DNA of 64,000 bases. Source: Blattabacterium sp. (Nauphoeta cinerea) (GTDB lineage Bacteria; Bacteroidota; Bacteroidia; Flavobacteriales; Blattabacteriaceae). The DNA lies in the NCBI RefSeq assembly GCF_000471965.1, contig NC_022550.1, positions 434,001 through 498,000 on the forward strand, written 5' to 3'. The stretch's first letter is position 1. Each line of letters begins with the position of its first letter. This document shows positions 27,149-36,665 of the stretch, piece by piece. The notes beneath the pieces were generated by a model. That model saw nothing but the letters and a program-made list of their open reading frames with translations. It did no database searches and was not told the origin of the DNA. A program made the position numbers and the translations under genes.

Positions 27149-27686
27149 TGTTACACCCATAACTTAATTTTCCTGTTGGAAATATTTCTTTTCCATTCAA
27201 AATGTTTTGTAATACATTTCTCACATCAAAACCTGTAACAGGAATATTATTTCCAGGTCTAGAATCATCTAATTGACCATGATAACATAAATTTCCTTTT
27301 CCATAAAAAATAAAAAATTCAGGAGTACATTTTACACAATAATATTTAGCAACTTCTTGTGTTTCATCAAAAAAATAAGGGAAAGGGTAACCTAATTTTT
27401 GATGTACTTTTTTCATATTTTCTGGAGAATCTTCCGGATATCTTTCGGCATCATTAGAATTGATTGCTATAAATGAAATTTTTTTCGGTAAAAAATCGTT
27501 AGATAAACGAATTAATTCTGTATTAATATGTTTAACGTACGGACAATGATTACAAATAAACATTATTACAGTTGCTTTACTTGAAAAATAATCTCTTAAA
27601 AATTTCTTCTTTCCTGAAGAAACTTCTAATAATTCAAAATCTTGAATTTGAATTTTAATTTCATTAGAAGAATAAGTTCGTACCAT
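27132..27686 (-). CDS. Thioredoxin-fold protein (AhpC/TSA-like, CxxC)
   Basis: A 184-residue cytosolic-looking protein without a signal peptide. It resembles the AhpC/TSA-Redoxin group: a two-Cys CNHC motif at 45-48 (FICNHCPYVKH), a SFIAINSNDAERYPEDS block, and a C-terminal CTPEFFIF segment with the cis-Pro region. Bacteroidota have many such thioredoxin family proteins; the partner and substrate are unknown, and peroxide detoxification or disulfide exchange are possible. It follows the coiled-coil protein gene at 27.7 kb by three bases. Confidence 0.85.
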   Translation of the reverse strand: MVRTYSSNEIKIQIQDFELLEVSSGKKKFLRDYFSSKATVIMFICNHCPYVKHINTELIRLSNDFLPKKISFIAINSNDAERYPEDSPENMKKVHQKLGYPFPYFFDETQEVAKYYCVKCTPEFFIFYGKGNLCYHGQLDDSRPGNNIPVTGFDVRNVLQNILNGKEIFPTGKLSYGCNIKWKT

Positions 27687-27689
27687 GAT

Positions 27690-28487
27690 TTATAATTTTT
27701 TTTTAGAACAAAAAACAAAAGATTTTTTCTTTTCTTCCTCAGCCAATTCTGCATCTATTAATATCCTTCCACTATGTTCATCTATTAAAAGTTTATTTCT
27801 CTGTATTAATTCAGAATATTTTTGAGGGGTTATTGCTAAATAAGAACCCAACGGGGCTCCTCTTTGTACTGGAGCAACAGCTACTCCATTTTTAACTCCA
27901 TTCCTGATTCTTTTATAAGTTTTTAATAAACTATTATCTATTTTTTTAGAAAAACATAAAAATTTTTCTAATAAAATTTTTTCTTCTTTTTCGTTTTCTA
28001 AAAGAATATTATTTAATTCTTTTTTTTTATGAAAAAGGTGTTCTTCTTTATTTTGTAATATATTTTCTTTTTTTTTTATGATCTCTTCCTTTTTATATAT
28101 TTGAACATTCAATTCTTTAATTCTTTTTTTAGCCAATTGAATTTCTAATTTTTGATAATCAATCTCTTTATCTAGCGAATATAATTCTTTATGATTTTTG
28201 ATATAATCTTTTTGTTTTTCATATTTATTGATCAAAATCTCTGAAGACTTAATATTTTTATTTTGTTTGTTTATATTTTCTTTTAGATAAAGAACATCAT
28301 CATGATGATATTCTAACTTTTTTTTTATTTGATCTAGTTCTTCTTCTAGATTGTTTATTTCTACAGGAATGTTATTGCGAAATTTTCGTATTTCATCCAT
28401 ACGAAAATCTATTAACTGAAGATTATATAATACTCTTAATTTATCTACTACAGTGATTGCCTCTTGTATTTTATCTCCCATAATCAA
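27690..28487 (-). CDS. Coiled-coil, zinc-ribbon family protein lacking the zinc-binding cysteines
   Basis: A 265-residue protein with a long helical hairpin (about 30-180, alternating Lys/Glu) and a C-terminal domain of the C4-type zinc-ribbon family (CdsZ/HP0958-like). The C-terminal domain is recognisable from RGA, the ITPQKYSELIQRNK region and SGRILIDAEL, but the two CxxC pairs expected there read PLGS (212-215) and DEHS (236-239). All four metal ligands are gone while the surrounding fold is kept. Its function is unclear. The start overlaps the Nif3-like gene by four bases, a common gene pair in Bacteroidota. Confidence 0.8.
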   Translation of the reverse strand: MIMGDKIQEAITVVDKLRVLYNLQLIDFRMDEIRKFRNNIPVEINNLEEELDQIKKKLEYHHDDVLYLKENINKQNKNIKSSEILINKYEKQKDYIKNHKELYSLDKEIDYQKLEIQLAKKRIKELNVQIYKKEEIIKKKENILQNKEEHLFHKKKELNNILLENEKEEKILLEKFLCFSKKIDNSLLKTYKRIRNGVKNGVAVAPVQRGAPLGSYLAITPQKYSELIQRNKLLIDEHSGRILIDAELAEEEKKKSFVFCSKKKL

Positions 28488-29587
28488 TAAAAATATTTAA
28501 CTGGATTAGTATGAACTTCGGATTCATAAACATGAATTGAAGTAAAATTTTTGTCTAGAAAAGATTTCACTAAATTTTTATTGAACTTTTCTGATTCATA
28601 ATGTCCAATATCCACAATTAATATTTTTTTTTCACATTTAAAAAAATCATGATATTTCAAATCAGAAGATATAAAAACATCAGCTTCTTCTTTTACAGCA
28701 GTTTCTATACCAAAACGCCCTGAACCTGTGATCATAGCTATTTTTTTAATTTTATTTCCCGTAAAATCAGAATGTCTAATACAAGGAACATTCATTTTTT
28801 TTTTTATAAAAAGAAGAAAATCATACTCATTCATTTTTTTCATAATATTTCCTATAAAACCTATTCCTATATAAGGATTTATATTTTCAATATTATAAAT
28901 TTCGTAAGCGACTTCTTCATAAGGATGATTTTTAAATAATGCATTTTTTATTATATCTAATTTATAATTAGGAAAAACAACATTAATACAAATCTCTTTT
29001 TCCATATGAAAAACTTCTTTTTTTCCAATAAAAGGTTTAGTTTTTTCGTTTCCCATATAACTTCCAAATCCATCAAAATTATAACTACAATGACTATAAT
29101 TAGAAATATTTCCAGCTCCTGCCTCAAATAAAGCATTTCTTACTTTATTTTCATAATTCATTGGAACATAAGTCGTTAATTTTTTAATACTTTCTTTTTT
29201 TGGAAAAAGAACTTTTTCTCTGTTAATTTGTAGTAATTTAGATATGTAAGAAGAAGTCCCTTTCCATACAACATCTAAATTTGTATGAATGACATAAATA
29301 GATATGTCATTTTTTAATGCATGAATCATGACTCTTTCTGAAAATGTTTTTCCAGTTATATTTTTAATGGGTTTAAAAATGACAGGATGAAAAGAAATTA
29401 TTAAATTGCATTTTTTTTTTATAGATTCATATAAAACTTTTTCAGTAAGATCTAAAGTAATCAATACATTTTTTACTCTTTGAGAAAATGATCCCACTAT
29501 TAATCCAACGTTATCATAAGAATATGCATATTCTAGAGGAGCTATATTTTCTAATACATTAGCTATATCTCTAACAAACACTTCCAT
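28484..29587 (-). CDS. Nif3-like dinuclear metal centre protein (GTP cyclohydrolase I type 2 family)
   Basis: A 367-residue YbgI/NIF3 family protein of the long form with a central inserted domain. N-terminal LENIAPLEYAYSYDNVGLIVG and ISFHPVIFKP contain the metal ligands; HTNLDVVWKG and the C-terminal MITGSGRFG, DIGHYESE complete the site. The family forms hexameric rings; the biochemical role is not established. It heads a short minus-strand operon with the zinc-ribbon-family gene and the thioredoxin-fold gene. Confidence 0.9.
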   Translation of the reverse strand: MEVFVRDIANVLENIAPLEYAYSYDNVGLIVGSFSQRVKNVLITLDLTEKVLYESIKKKCNLIISFHPVIFKPIKNITGKTFSERVMIHALKNDISIYVIHTNLDVVWKGTSSYISKLLQINREKVLFPKKESIKKLTTYVPMNYENKVRNALFEAGAGNISNYSHCSYNFDGFGSYMGNEKTKPFIGKKEVFHMEKEICINVVFPNYKLDIIKNALFKNHPYEEVAYEIYNIENINPYIGIGFIGNIMKKMNEYDFLLFIKKKMNVPCIRHSDFTGNKIKKIAMITGSGRFGIETAVKEEADVFISSDLKYHDFFKCEKKILIVDIGHYESEKFNKNLVKSFLDKNFTSIHVYESEVHTNPVKYFY

Positions 29588-29612
29588 ATAAACAAAAAAA
29601 TACCCATTTTTA

Positions 29613-29644
29613 CAAATTTATCAAAAAAAGTATAATAACAAAAA
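29613..29644 (-). promoter_or_regulatory. Promoter of the Nif3-like operon
   Basis: On the minus strand TTTTTG (complement of 29639-29644), an 18-base spacer and TAAATTTG (complement of 29613-29620) resemble the Bacteroidota consensus. Transcription would start about 20 bases before the ATG at 29587. The spacer is one base shorter than the usual 19-21. Confidence 0.5.
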
Positions 29645-29655
29645 TTAAAAAAAAC

Positions 29656-30510
29656 ATGAATGTCGTTCAAAAAAAACCAAAATGGATAAAAGTAAAATTA
29701 CCAATGAGTAAAAATTATCATGAATTGCAAAAGTTAGTTTCTTTGCACAAATTGAACACAATTTGTCAGAGTGGAAGTTGTCCCAATATAGGAGAATGCT
29801 GGGATAATGGGGTTGCTACTTTTATGATATTGGGAAATGTTTGTACAAGATCTTGTAGATTTTGTGGAGTCAAAACAGGACGTCCTAATGAAATAGACTG
29901 GAAAGAACCAGAAAAAGTAGCAAAATCTATAAAAATATTAAAAATAAAACATGCTGTACTGACTTCTGTGAATAGAGATGATTTACAGGATATGGGTTCT
30001 GATATATGGATTCAAACTATACAAAAAATACGATATTTTAATCCCAATATTACAATAGAAGCTTTAATTCCAGATTTTAAAGGAGAAAAAAAAATAATAG
30101 ATAAAATAATTGGAATCAAACCAGAGGTTATTTCTCATAATGTGGAAACGGTTTCTAGATTAACAAAAAAAGTTCGTGTTCAAGCTAAATATGATCGTAG
30201 TCTTGAAGTCTTACGATATATAAAAGAAAAGGATAAAAATATACGGACAAAAACAGGAATTATGTTGGGATTAGGAGAAAGAAAAGAAGAAATCATAGAA
30301 ACTATGAAAGATATTAGAAAATCTAAAGTAGATATTCTGACAATGGGACAATATTTGCAACCTTCCTTGAAGCATTATCCTGTTCATTTTTTTATTTTAC
30401 CAGAACAATTCAAAGAATTAAAAAAAGTGGGATTAAAAATGGGATTTAAATATGTAGAAAGTGGACCATTAGTTAGATCTTCTTATCATGCAGAAAAACA
30501 TGTTAAATAA
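29656..30510 (+). CDS. lipA: Lipoyl synthase
   Basis: Radical-SAM enzyme that inserts two sulfurs into octanoyl groups on E2 and GcvH proteins. All six cluster cysteines are present in 284 residues: auxiliary cluster C37, C42, C48 (CQSGSCPNIGEC) and radical-SAM C63, C67, C70 (CTRSCRFC). ETMKDIRKSKVDILTMGQYLQPS and the C-terminal GPLVRSSYHAE are also diagnostic. It would serve the PDH and the fused E1 complexes encoded earlier in the window. The 3' end abuts the converging helicase gene by one base. Confidence 0.96.
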   Translation: MNVVQKKPKWIKVKLPMSKNYHELQKLVSLHKLNTICQSGSCPNIGECWDNGVATFMILGNVCTRSCRFCGVKTGRPNEIDWKEPEKVAKSIKILKIKHAVLTSVNRDDLQDMGSDIWIQTIQKIRYFNPNITIEALIPDFKGEKKIIDKIIGIKPEVISHNVETVSRLTKKVRVQAKYDRSLEVLRYIKEKDKNIRTKTGIMLGLGERKEEIIETMKDIRKSKVDILTMGQYLQPSLKHYPVHFFILPEQFKELKKVGLKMGFKYVESGPLVRSSYHAEKHVK

Positions 30511-30511
30511 A

Positions 30512-33091
30512 TTAAGAATTTATTTCTTTTTTTCCGAAAATATATTTACGTTTTCTTTCATTCCACATTTTTTTTTTACATAAAAAATTTTTAATATAAA
30601 ATGATATAGATTGATTATTTTTAAGTTTAGAAAATAAAATGAGTTGTTCAATAGGACGTGTGGTTGCTACATATAATAAATTGATGTTATCAAACATTAT
30701 ATTTGATATATAATTTTCATAAAAATTACGAATATTATTATCATGCTTGATATGTTTAAAATAAGTTTCTATTTCTAAATAAATAGTATTTAATCCATTA
30801 TATAAACGAGGATTTACATCTATCCAAACTTCCTCTTTATTTTTATAAGAATAAATATTCCAATCTGTGAAAGGAATAAGGACCACAGGAAATTGCAATC
30901 CTTTAGATTTATGAATGGTCATAACACGAATAGCATTAATGTGATCAGAAATCACGACACTTTCTTTTTCTTTTTTTAATTCCCAATAATCTAAAAAATC
31001 TGTAATAGAATTACCCACCTTTTTCATAGATCTATAAACAAAATCCAAAAAAGAATAGATATATGTAGAATTTTGTTTGTTTAATAGTCCAAAAGATTCA
31101 ATGATTTCTTCTGAAATATTATATATAGATTTATTATATAATTTGTTTAATGTTAATGAATTTTTAAACAAAATCTTTTTTATAAATAGATTTAAAGGTA
31201 AAAAAAGTATTTTCATAATGAAATCATGATCATTTTTATTAGTGCGAATGAATTTTTTTAATAAAAGAATTAACACAACTCTCTTTTGATAACAATAAGG
31301 ATAAGCAACAATGTAAAAAAAATTTATTATAATTTGTATTTCCAAATGATTTTTTATTAATAAAGAAACAGAAGTATTCACAGGAATGCCATCTCTTACT
31401 AATTGTTCAGATAGAAAATGACCTTCTTCATTAGTCCTAACTAAAATAGCAATATCTGATAATGCATATTTTTGTTTTAATAATTTTTCTATTTTATTTT
31501 TTACATTTGAATAAACATGTTCTTTGTAATTTTTCTTAGAATCATTAAGAAAATTTATTTCTACATATCCACCAGATTTTTTTTGTATTTTTTGTTGGTA
31601 ATTTTTATATATCTCTTGGTAGATAGTAGAATTGAATATTTTAGATATAGATTGATAAAACAAATTGTTAAATTTTACAATTTCTTTATAACTACGGAAA
31701 TTATTTTCTATAGTTTCTATATTTTTTTTATAATTATTTGATTTAGAATATATTAATTTTATAAATTGTTTCGCATCACCACCGCGCCATCTATATATTG
31801 ATTGTTTAGGATCTCCTACTATCATAGCTGATCCATTTTCTGATAATGCGTTTTCAACTAAAATTCTAATATTTTGCCATTGTAAAAATGAGATATCTTG
31901 AAATTCATCTATCAAATAATATTTATATTGCATGCCTATTTTTTCATATATTTTTGGAAATGTTCCTTTAATAATTTTTTCATAAAGAATTTTATTTAAT
32001 TCTGTATTTAGAATAATTTTTTTTTCATTTTTTATAGAACGAAATTCTTTTTCTATTTCATGTATTATTGATAATATGTTTATGTTTTTTAAAAAAAGTT
32101 TGTCCAAAAGATAATCGCATATATTTTTTTCATATATATATTTTGTTTTTTCGTATAAAAAAATTATTTTATTAATATTTTTTTTTATTAATGTTTTTTG
32201 ATTTTCATCGGAAAAAAATTTAGAGTAAAATATTCTATTTTGAACGTATTTTTTAATACGTTTATTAAAAGGATTAAAAAATATATTCCCATTTTGTAAT
32301 TTTTTAAATAATCTTGGTAAATCTAAATGAATAAATGAATATTTTTGAATAGAACTTTTTTTTAAAAGTTCAAAAAATTCTTCTCCTTTTTTTTCGCATA
32401 TTTTTTCAAATATTTTAGTTCTTTTTATTAGAATATTTTTTAATCGCATAAAATCTTCCAAAGAATAATTCATAATTTTTTTTACATAAAAAAAATTATT
32501 TTCTTCAATCATTATATGAGCTATTTTGAATAACTCTTTTTTTAAGTCCCAGTTTTCTCCTTTTTTTAGTTTTTCTAAAGAAGATTGAATTAAAATCTTT
32601 GACCATTTTTCAGAATTATTTAATCTGTATAATATATTTTCTACAATTTTTGATAAAAATTGATCTATATCCATTTCCAAATTTACCTCTCTTTCTGAGT
32701 AAAAAGATTTTATAATATTATAAGTAAATTTATCTATTGTGCTTATGTTTCTAGAAAAACAATAGAAATCATGTAATATGGAAAATAATATTTTTTCAGA
32801 TCGCTGATACAATTGATGTTTTGTTAAGTTTAAATTTTTTTTTATATAATCGAACAAAAAATGATATTCTTTTTTGATTTTTTTATTTGAAAATTCTTTT
32901 ATGCACTGTAAAATGCGATTTTTCATTTCTTCAGAAGCCTTTTTGGTGAAAGTCAAAACTAAAACTTTTTTAAACTCATCAGGATAAGGGCTTTTTAATA
33001 AAACATAAAGATAATTAATTACCAAAAAAGTAGTTTTTCCTGAACCTGCTGAAGCATTGTATATTTTTAATGTAGATGGAATAATTAACAT
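30512..33091 (-). CDS. UvrD/Rep-family (AddA/RecB-like) helicase, no nuclease domain seen
   Basis: SF1 helicase of 859 residues. Walker A ASAGSGKTT is at about 15-23, QxxxLIDEFQDIS is motif II, VGDPKQSIYRWRGGD motif III, MTIHKSKGLQFPVV motif V and LLYVATTRPIEQL motif VI. RecB/AddA-type proteins of free-living Flavobacteriia are typically longer and continue into a PD-(D/E)XK nuclease; this one ends 45 residues after motif VI with a Lys-rich tail. The next gene begins immediately, so there is no room for a remnant. A helicase-only role in repair or recombination is inferred. The central part is very Lys/Asn/Ile-rich. Confidence 0.85.
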   Translation of the reverse strand: MLIIPSTLKIYNASAGSGKTTFLVINYLYVLLKSPYPDEFKKVLVLTFTKKASEEMKNRILQCIKEFSNKKIKKEYHFLFDYIKKNLNLTKHQLYQRSEKILFSILHDFYCFSRNISTIDKFTYNIIKSFYSEREVNLEMDIDQFLSKIVENILYRLNNSEKWSKILIQSSLEKLKKGENWDLKKELFKIAHIMIEENNFFYVKKIMNYSLEDFMRLKNILIKRTKIFEKICEKKGEEFFELLKKSSIQKYSFIHLDLPRLFKKLQNGNIFFNPFNKRIKKYVQNRIFYSKFFSDENQKTLIKKNINKIIFLYEKTKYIYEKNICDYLLDKLFLKNINILSIIHEIEKEFRSIKNEKKIILNTELNKILYEKIIKGTFPKIYEKIGMQYKYYLIDEFQDISFLQWQNIRILVENALSENGSAMIVGDPKQSIYRWRGGDAKQFIKLIYSKSNNYKKNIETIENNFRSYKEIVKFNNLFYQSISKIFNSTIYQEIYKNYQQKIQKKSGGYVEINFLNDSKKNYKEHVYSNVKNKIEKLLKQKYALSDIAILVRTNEEGHFLSEQLVRDGIPVNTSVSLLIKNHLEIQIIINFFYIVAYPYCYQKRVVLILLLKKFIRTNKNDHDFIMKILFLPLNLFIKKILFKNSLTLNKLYNKSIYNISEEIIESFGLLNKQNSTYIYSFLDFVYRSMKKVGNSITDFLDYWELKKEKESVVISDHINAIRVMTIHKSKGLQFPVVLIPFTDWNIYSYKNKEEVWIDVNPRLYNGLNTIYLEIETYFKHIKHDNNIRNFYENYISNIMFDNINLLYVATTRPIEQLILFSKLKNNQSISFYIKNFLCKKKMWNERKRKYIFGKKEINS

Positions 33092-33175
33092 ATTAAATTC
33101 ATTATGAAAATTTTTTCATATATTTTTATAATATATAGAAAATACTTTTTTTTAATTAAAATAAATTTTAAACAC

Positions 33176-34243
33176 ATGTATAAAAAATTTCCTTTTGGGG
33201 TAGCTACTGGGAATCTTGTGAGAGAAATATTTGAATACGCTAAGAAAAACATGTTTTCCATACCTGCTGTGAATATTATTGGATCTAATACTATGAATGC
33301 TGTAATGGAAACTGCTGCAGAAGTAAATTCTCCTGTTATTATTCAATTATCTAATGGAGGTGCTGTTTTCAATGCCGGAAAAGGATTATGTAATGATAAC
33401 CAAAAAGCAGCAATTCAAGGAGCAATAGCTTCTGCTATGCATGTTCATGAATTAGCCTCATATTATAAAACTACGGTTCTTCTGCATACAGATCATTGTT
33501 CTAAATCTAATCTTCCATGGATAGATGGATTAATAGAAGCTAATGAAATATATTATAAACGTTTTGGAAAAACGTTATTTAGCTCACATATGTTAGATCT
33601 TTCTCAAGAATCTTTAAAAGATAATATTAATATTTGTGAGCAATATTTTGATAGAATGAATAAAAGTAAAATGACTATTGAAATAGAGCTTGGCGTAACT
33701 GGAGGAGAAGAAGACGGGATAGATAATTCAAATATAGAAAACAATAAACTTTATACTCAACCAGAAGAGGTAGCATATGCCTATGAAAGATTAATAAAAA
33801 TTAGTGATAATTTTATTATAGCAGCTTCTTTTGGAAATGTACATGGAGTTTATAGACCTGGAAATGTCTCCCTTCGTCCTGAAATTTTAAAAAATACACA
33901 AAAATACATCCAAAAAAAATTTAATACTGATATCAAACCAGTTTCTTTAGTATTTCATGGTGGATCAGGATCTTCAGTAAAAGAAATACAAAAAGCGATT
34001 AGCTATGGAGTTGTGAAAATGAATATAGACACAGACTTACAATATGCTTTTACTTGTGGAGTTCGGGATTATATGAATAAAAATAAGGAATATTTAAAAA
34101 AGCAAATAGGGAACCCAAAAGGGAAACATATTCCTAATAAAAAATATTATGATCCTAGAGTATGGTTAAGGAAAGGAGAAGAATCTTTTAAAATTACTTT
34201 AAAAAAATATTTCGAATTCATGAATAATATTAATACTTTATAA
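33176..34243 (+). CDS. fbaA: Class II fructose-bisphosphate aldolase
   Basis: Zinc-dependent cleavage of fructose-1,6-bisphosphate to DHAP and GAP. I start at ATG 33176 ([12 protein letters not shown]), giving 355 residues; the frame is open 24 codons upstream but that part is hydrophobic filler. Motifs: [22 protein letters not shown] (zinc His), [40 protein letters not shown] and [11 protein letters not shown]. All class IIA features are present. It may run gluconeogenically from glycerol-derived DHAP. Confidence 0.95.
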   Translation: MYKKFPFGVATGNLVREIFEYAKKNMFSIPAVNIIGSNTMNAVMETAAEVNSPVIIQLSNGGAVFNAGKGLCNDNQKAAIQGAIASAMHVHELASYYKTTVLLHTDHCSKSNLPWIDGLIEANEIYYKRFGKTLFSSHMLDLSQESLKDNINICEQYFDRMNKSKMTIEIELGVTGGEEDGIDNSNIENNKLYTQPEEVAYAYERLIKISDNFIIAASFGNVHGVYRPGNVSLRPEILKNTQKYIQKKFNTDIKPVSLVFHGGSGSSVKEIQKAISYGVVKMNIDTDLQYAFTCGVRDYMNKNKEYLKKQIGNPKGKHIPNKKYYDPRVWLRKGEESFKITLKKYFEFMNNINTL

Positions 34244-34251
34244 AAACGACC

Positions 34252-35091
34252 ATGGCTTGGTTTTTAAGAAAGAAAAAAAATATTTTAACATCTATAGATG
34301 ATAGAAAAGATTTTCCAAAAGGAATTTGGTATAGGACTCCTAGTGGAAAAATTATAGATACAGAAGAATTAAAAAAAAACGCTTATGTTAGTCCAGAAGA
34401 TGGATATCATGTAAGGATTCATAGCAAAGAATATTTTGAAATTCTTTTTGATAACGGTAAATTTTTAGAAATGAATGTCAAAATAATGAGCAAAGATCCT
34501 ATAAAATGGAAAGATTATAAAAAATATACAGAGAGAATTCAAGAAGCAAGAAAAAAAACAAATTTATATGATGCGATTAGAACAGGAGTTGGGAAAATTA
34601 AAACTATAAATGTTGTGATATCTTGTATGGATTTTTCATTTATAGGAGGATCAATGGGATCCGTAGTAGGGGAAAAAATATCTAGAGCTATAAAATATTG
34701 TATAAATAAAAAATATCCATATATATTAATTTCTAAATCTGGAGGAGCAAGAATAATGGAATCTTCTTTTTCATTAATGCAAATGGCTAAAACTATAGCT
34801 AGATTAACCCAATTACGTGATGCTAAAATTCCTTATATTTCTGTTTTAACTGATCCAACTACGGGAGGGGTTACAGCTTCTTACTCTTTACTTGGAGATA
34901 TCAATATAGCTGAACCAGGAGCACTTATTGGATTTGCTGGGCCTAGAGTGATTAAGGAAATAATAGGAAAAGATCTTCCAAAAGGATTTCAAACAGCAGA
35001 ATTTTTGATGGATCACGGATTTATAGATTTAATTTCTCCTAGGACAGAATTAAAAAAAAATATATATAATTTGATTTCTATGATGATATAA
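34252..35091 (+). CDS. accD: Acetyl-CoA carboxylase, carboxyltransferase beta subunit
   Basis: Beta half of the carboxyltransferase that makes malonyl-CoA for fatty acid synthesis. The 279 residues include [45 protein letters not shown] and [12 protein letters not shown]. The N-terminal segment ([17 protein letters not shown]) occupies the place of the Cys4 zinc ribbon found in many bacteria but contains no Cys; as far as I recall flavobacterial AccD proteins look the same. It starts nine bases after fbaA and converges on guaA with a three-base gap. Confidence 0.95.
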   Translation: MAWFLRKKKNILTSIDDRKDFPKGIWYRTPSGKIIDTEELKKNAYVSPEDGYHVRIHSKEYFEILFDNGKFLEMNVKIMSKDPIKWKDYKKYTERIQEARKKTNLYDAIRTGVGKIKTINVVISCMDFSFIGGSMGSVVGEKISRAIKYCINKKYPYILISKSGGARIMESSFSLMQMAKTIARLTQLRDAKIPYISVLTDPTTGGVTASYSLLGDINIAEPGALIGFAGPRVIKEIIGKDLPKGFQTAEFLMDHGFIDLISPRTELKKNIYNLISMMI

Positions 35092-35094
35092 AAA

Positions 35095-36645
35095 TTATTC
35101 CCATTCAATAGTAGATGGAGGTTTAGATGTTATATCGTATGCTATTCTATTAATTCCATCGACTTCATTAGTAATTCTATTTGATACTTTTTCCAAGAAA
35201 TCGTAAGATAAATGTGAGAAAGTAGCAGTCATAAAATCCTCGGTGTTTATTACTCGCAATATAGCAGCATATTCATAAGTTCGTTTATCTCCTTTGATTC
35301 CTACAGATCTTATAGGTAATAAAACAATGAAAGCTTGACTAACAGAATCGTAAATATCATAAGTTTTTAATTCTTGCAACAAAATATCCTCTGCTTTGTT
35401 TAAAATATAAATTTTTTTTTCATTTATTTCTCCAATAATACGAATCCCTAAACCAGGTCCAGGAAATGGATGACGATATAAAATATCTTTTGGAAGTCCT
35501 AATTTTTTTCCTATTTTTCTAACTTCATCTTTAAATAATTCTTTTAATGGTTCAATGAGTTTCAATTTCATTAATCTTGTTGGAAGCCCTCCTACATTAT
35601 GATGAGATTTTATAGAATGACTTATTGAATTTTTTGAAATAACAGAAGATTCAATAATATCTGAATAAATAGTCCCTTGTGCTAAAAATTCAACATTTTT
35701 AATTTTTTCTGATTCTTTTTGAAAAATATATAGAAATTCTTCTCCTATAACTTTTCTTTTTATTTCAGGATCAAGGATTCCAGTTAACTTAGATAAAAAA
35801 CGATTTTTAGCATCTATTATTTTTATAGAAAAATTCATTTTTTTACATAAAAAAGATATTTTTTCTTTTTCCGTTTTCAACAATAACCCTGTATCTACGA
35901 AAATACAATTTAAAGAATTCCCAATAGCTTTATGAATAATATAAGCAGCGACAAAAGAATCTACTCCTCCAGAAAAACCTAGTATCACTTTTTTTTTATT
36001 TACACGTTTTTTAATATTATCTATCGTTTTTTGTACAAAATTATTTAGTTTCCAATTAGAACTACATTTGCAAATGTGAAAAACAAAATTTTTTAACATA
36101 GATATTCCATATTCTGTATTTCTCACTTCTGGATGAAATTGAGTTGCATAAATTTTTTTATTGAGATGACTAAAAGCCGCAATCTTACAAGATGGGGTAT
36201 TCCCTATGACTTGAAATTCTTTAGGAATATTTTTTACTTCATCAAAATGACTCATCCAAACAATAGATTTATCGGGGATTCCATAAAATAGATTGTTATT
36301 AGCATCATTTATGATCAAGTATGATTTTCCATATTCTTTATATTTTGATTTTTTTATTTTTCCCCCAAATAGAAAAGAAATCAGTTGCATTCCATAACAA
36401 ATTCCGAATATAGGTATATTTAGTTGAAAAATATTTTTAGATATTAATGGAGAATTTTTTTCATAAACAGAAAAAGGTCCTCCTGATAAAATCAATCCTT
36501 TAGGTTTTTTTGACATAATATGAGATATAGAAATATTATTATAATGATATAATAAAGTATATACTCCTATATCTCTAATTCTTCTAGCAATCATATGACT
36601 ATATTGAGATCCAAAATCTAGTATGAGTATAAAATCTTTTTTCAT
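35095..36645 (-). CDS. guaA: GMP synthase (glutamine-hydrolysing)
   Basis: Converts XMP to GMP using glutamine. The 516 residues contain a class I glutamine amidotransferase (ILDFGSQYSHMIARRIR at the start, nucleophile in GICYGMQ, HPEVRNT) and an ATP pyrophosphatase with the P-loop GFSGGVDS, then the dimerisation domain with RHPFPGPGLGIRI and the usual C-terminal KPPSTIEWE. It is the last gene of the minus-strand purine block, 20 bases after purD. Confidence 0.96.
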   Translation of the reverse strand: MKKDFILILDFGSQYSHMIARRIRDIGVYTLLYHYNNISISHIMSKKPKGLILSGGPFSVYEKNSPLISKNIFQLNIPIFGICYGMQLISFLFGGKIKKSKYKEYGKSYLIINDANNNLFYGIPDKSIVWMSHFDEVKNIPKEFQVIGNTPSCKIAAFSHLNKKIYATQFHPEVRNTEYGISMLKNFVFHICKCSSNWKLNNFVQKTIDNIKKRVNKKKVILGFSGGVDSFVAAYIIHKAIGNSLNCIFVDTGLLLKTEKEKISFLCKKMNFSIKIIDAKNRFLSKLTGILDPEIKRKVIGEEFLYIFQKESEKIKNVEFLAQGTIYSDIIESSVISKNSISHSIKSHHNVGGLPTRLMKLKLIEPLKELFKDEVRKIGKKLGLPKDILYRHPFPGPGLGIRIIGEINEKKIYILNKAEDILLQELKTYDIYDSVSQAFIVLLPIRSVGIKGDKRTYEYAAILRVINTEDFMTATFSHLSYDFLEKVSNRITNEVDGINRIAYDITSKPPSTIEWE

Positions 36646-36665
36646 TTTTGTATATTGTATAAAAA

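Noticed and set aside
33104-33175. Upstream extension of fbaA
   Set aside because: Hydrophobic AT-rich filler before the conserved [12 protein letters not shown] start.
34252-34430. AccD without the Cys4 zinc ribbon
   Set aside because: As far as I recall, flavobacterial AccD proteins with the WYKTPTGKI-type N-terminus also lack the cysteines, so it is probably a group feature.
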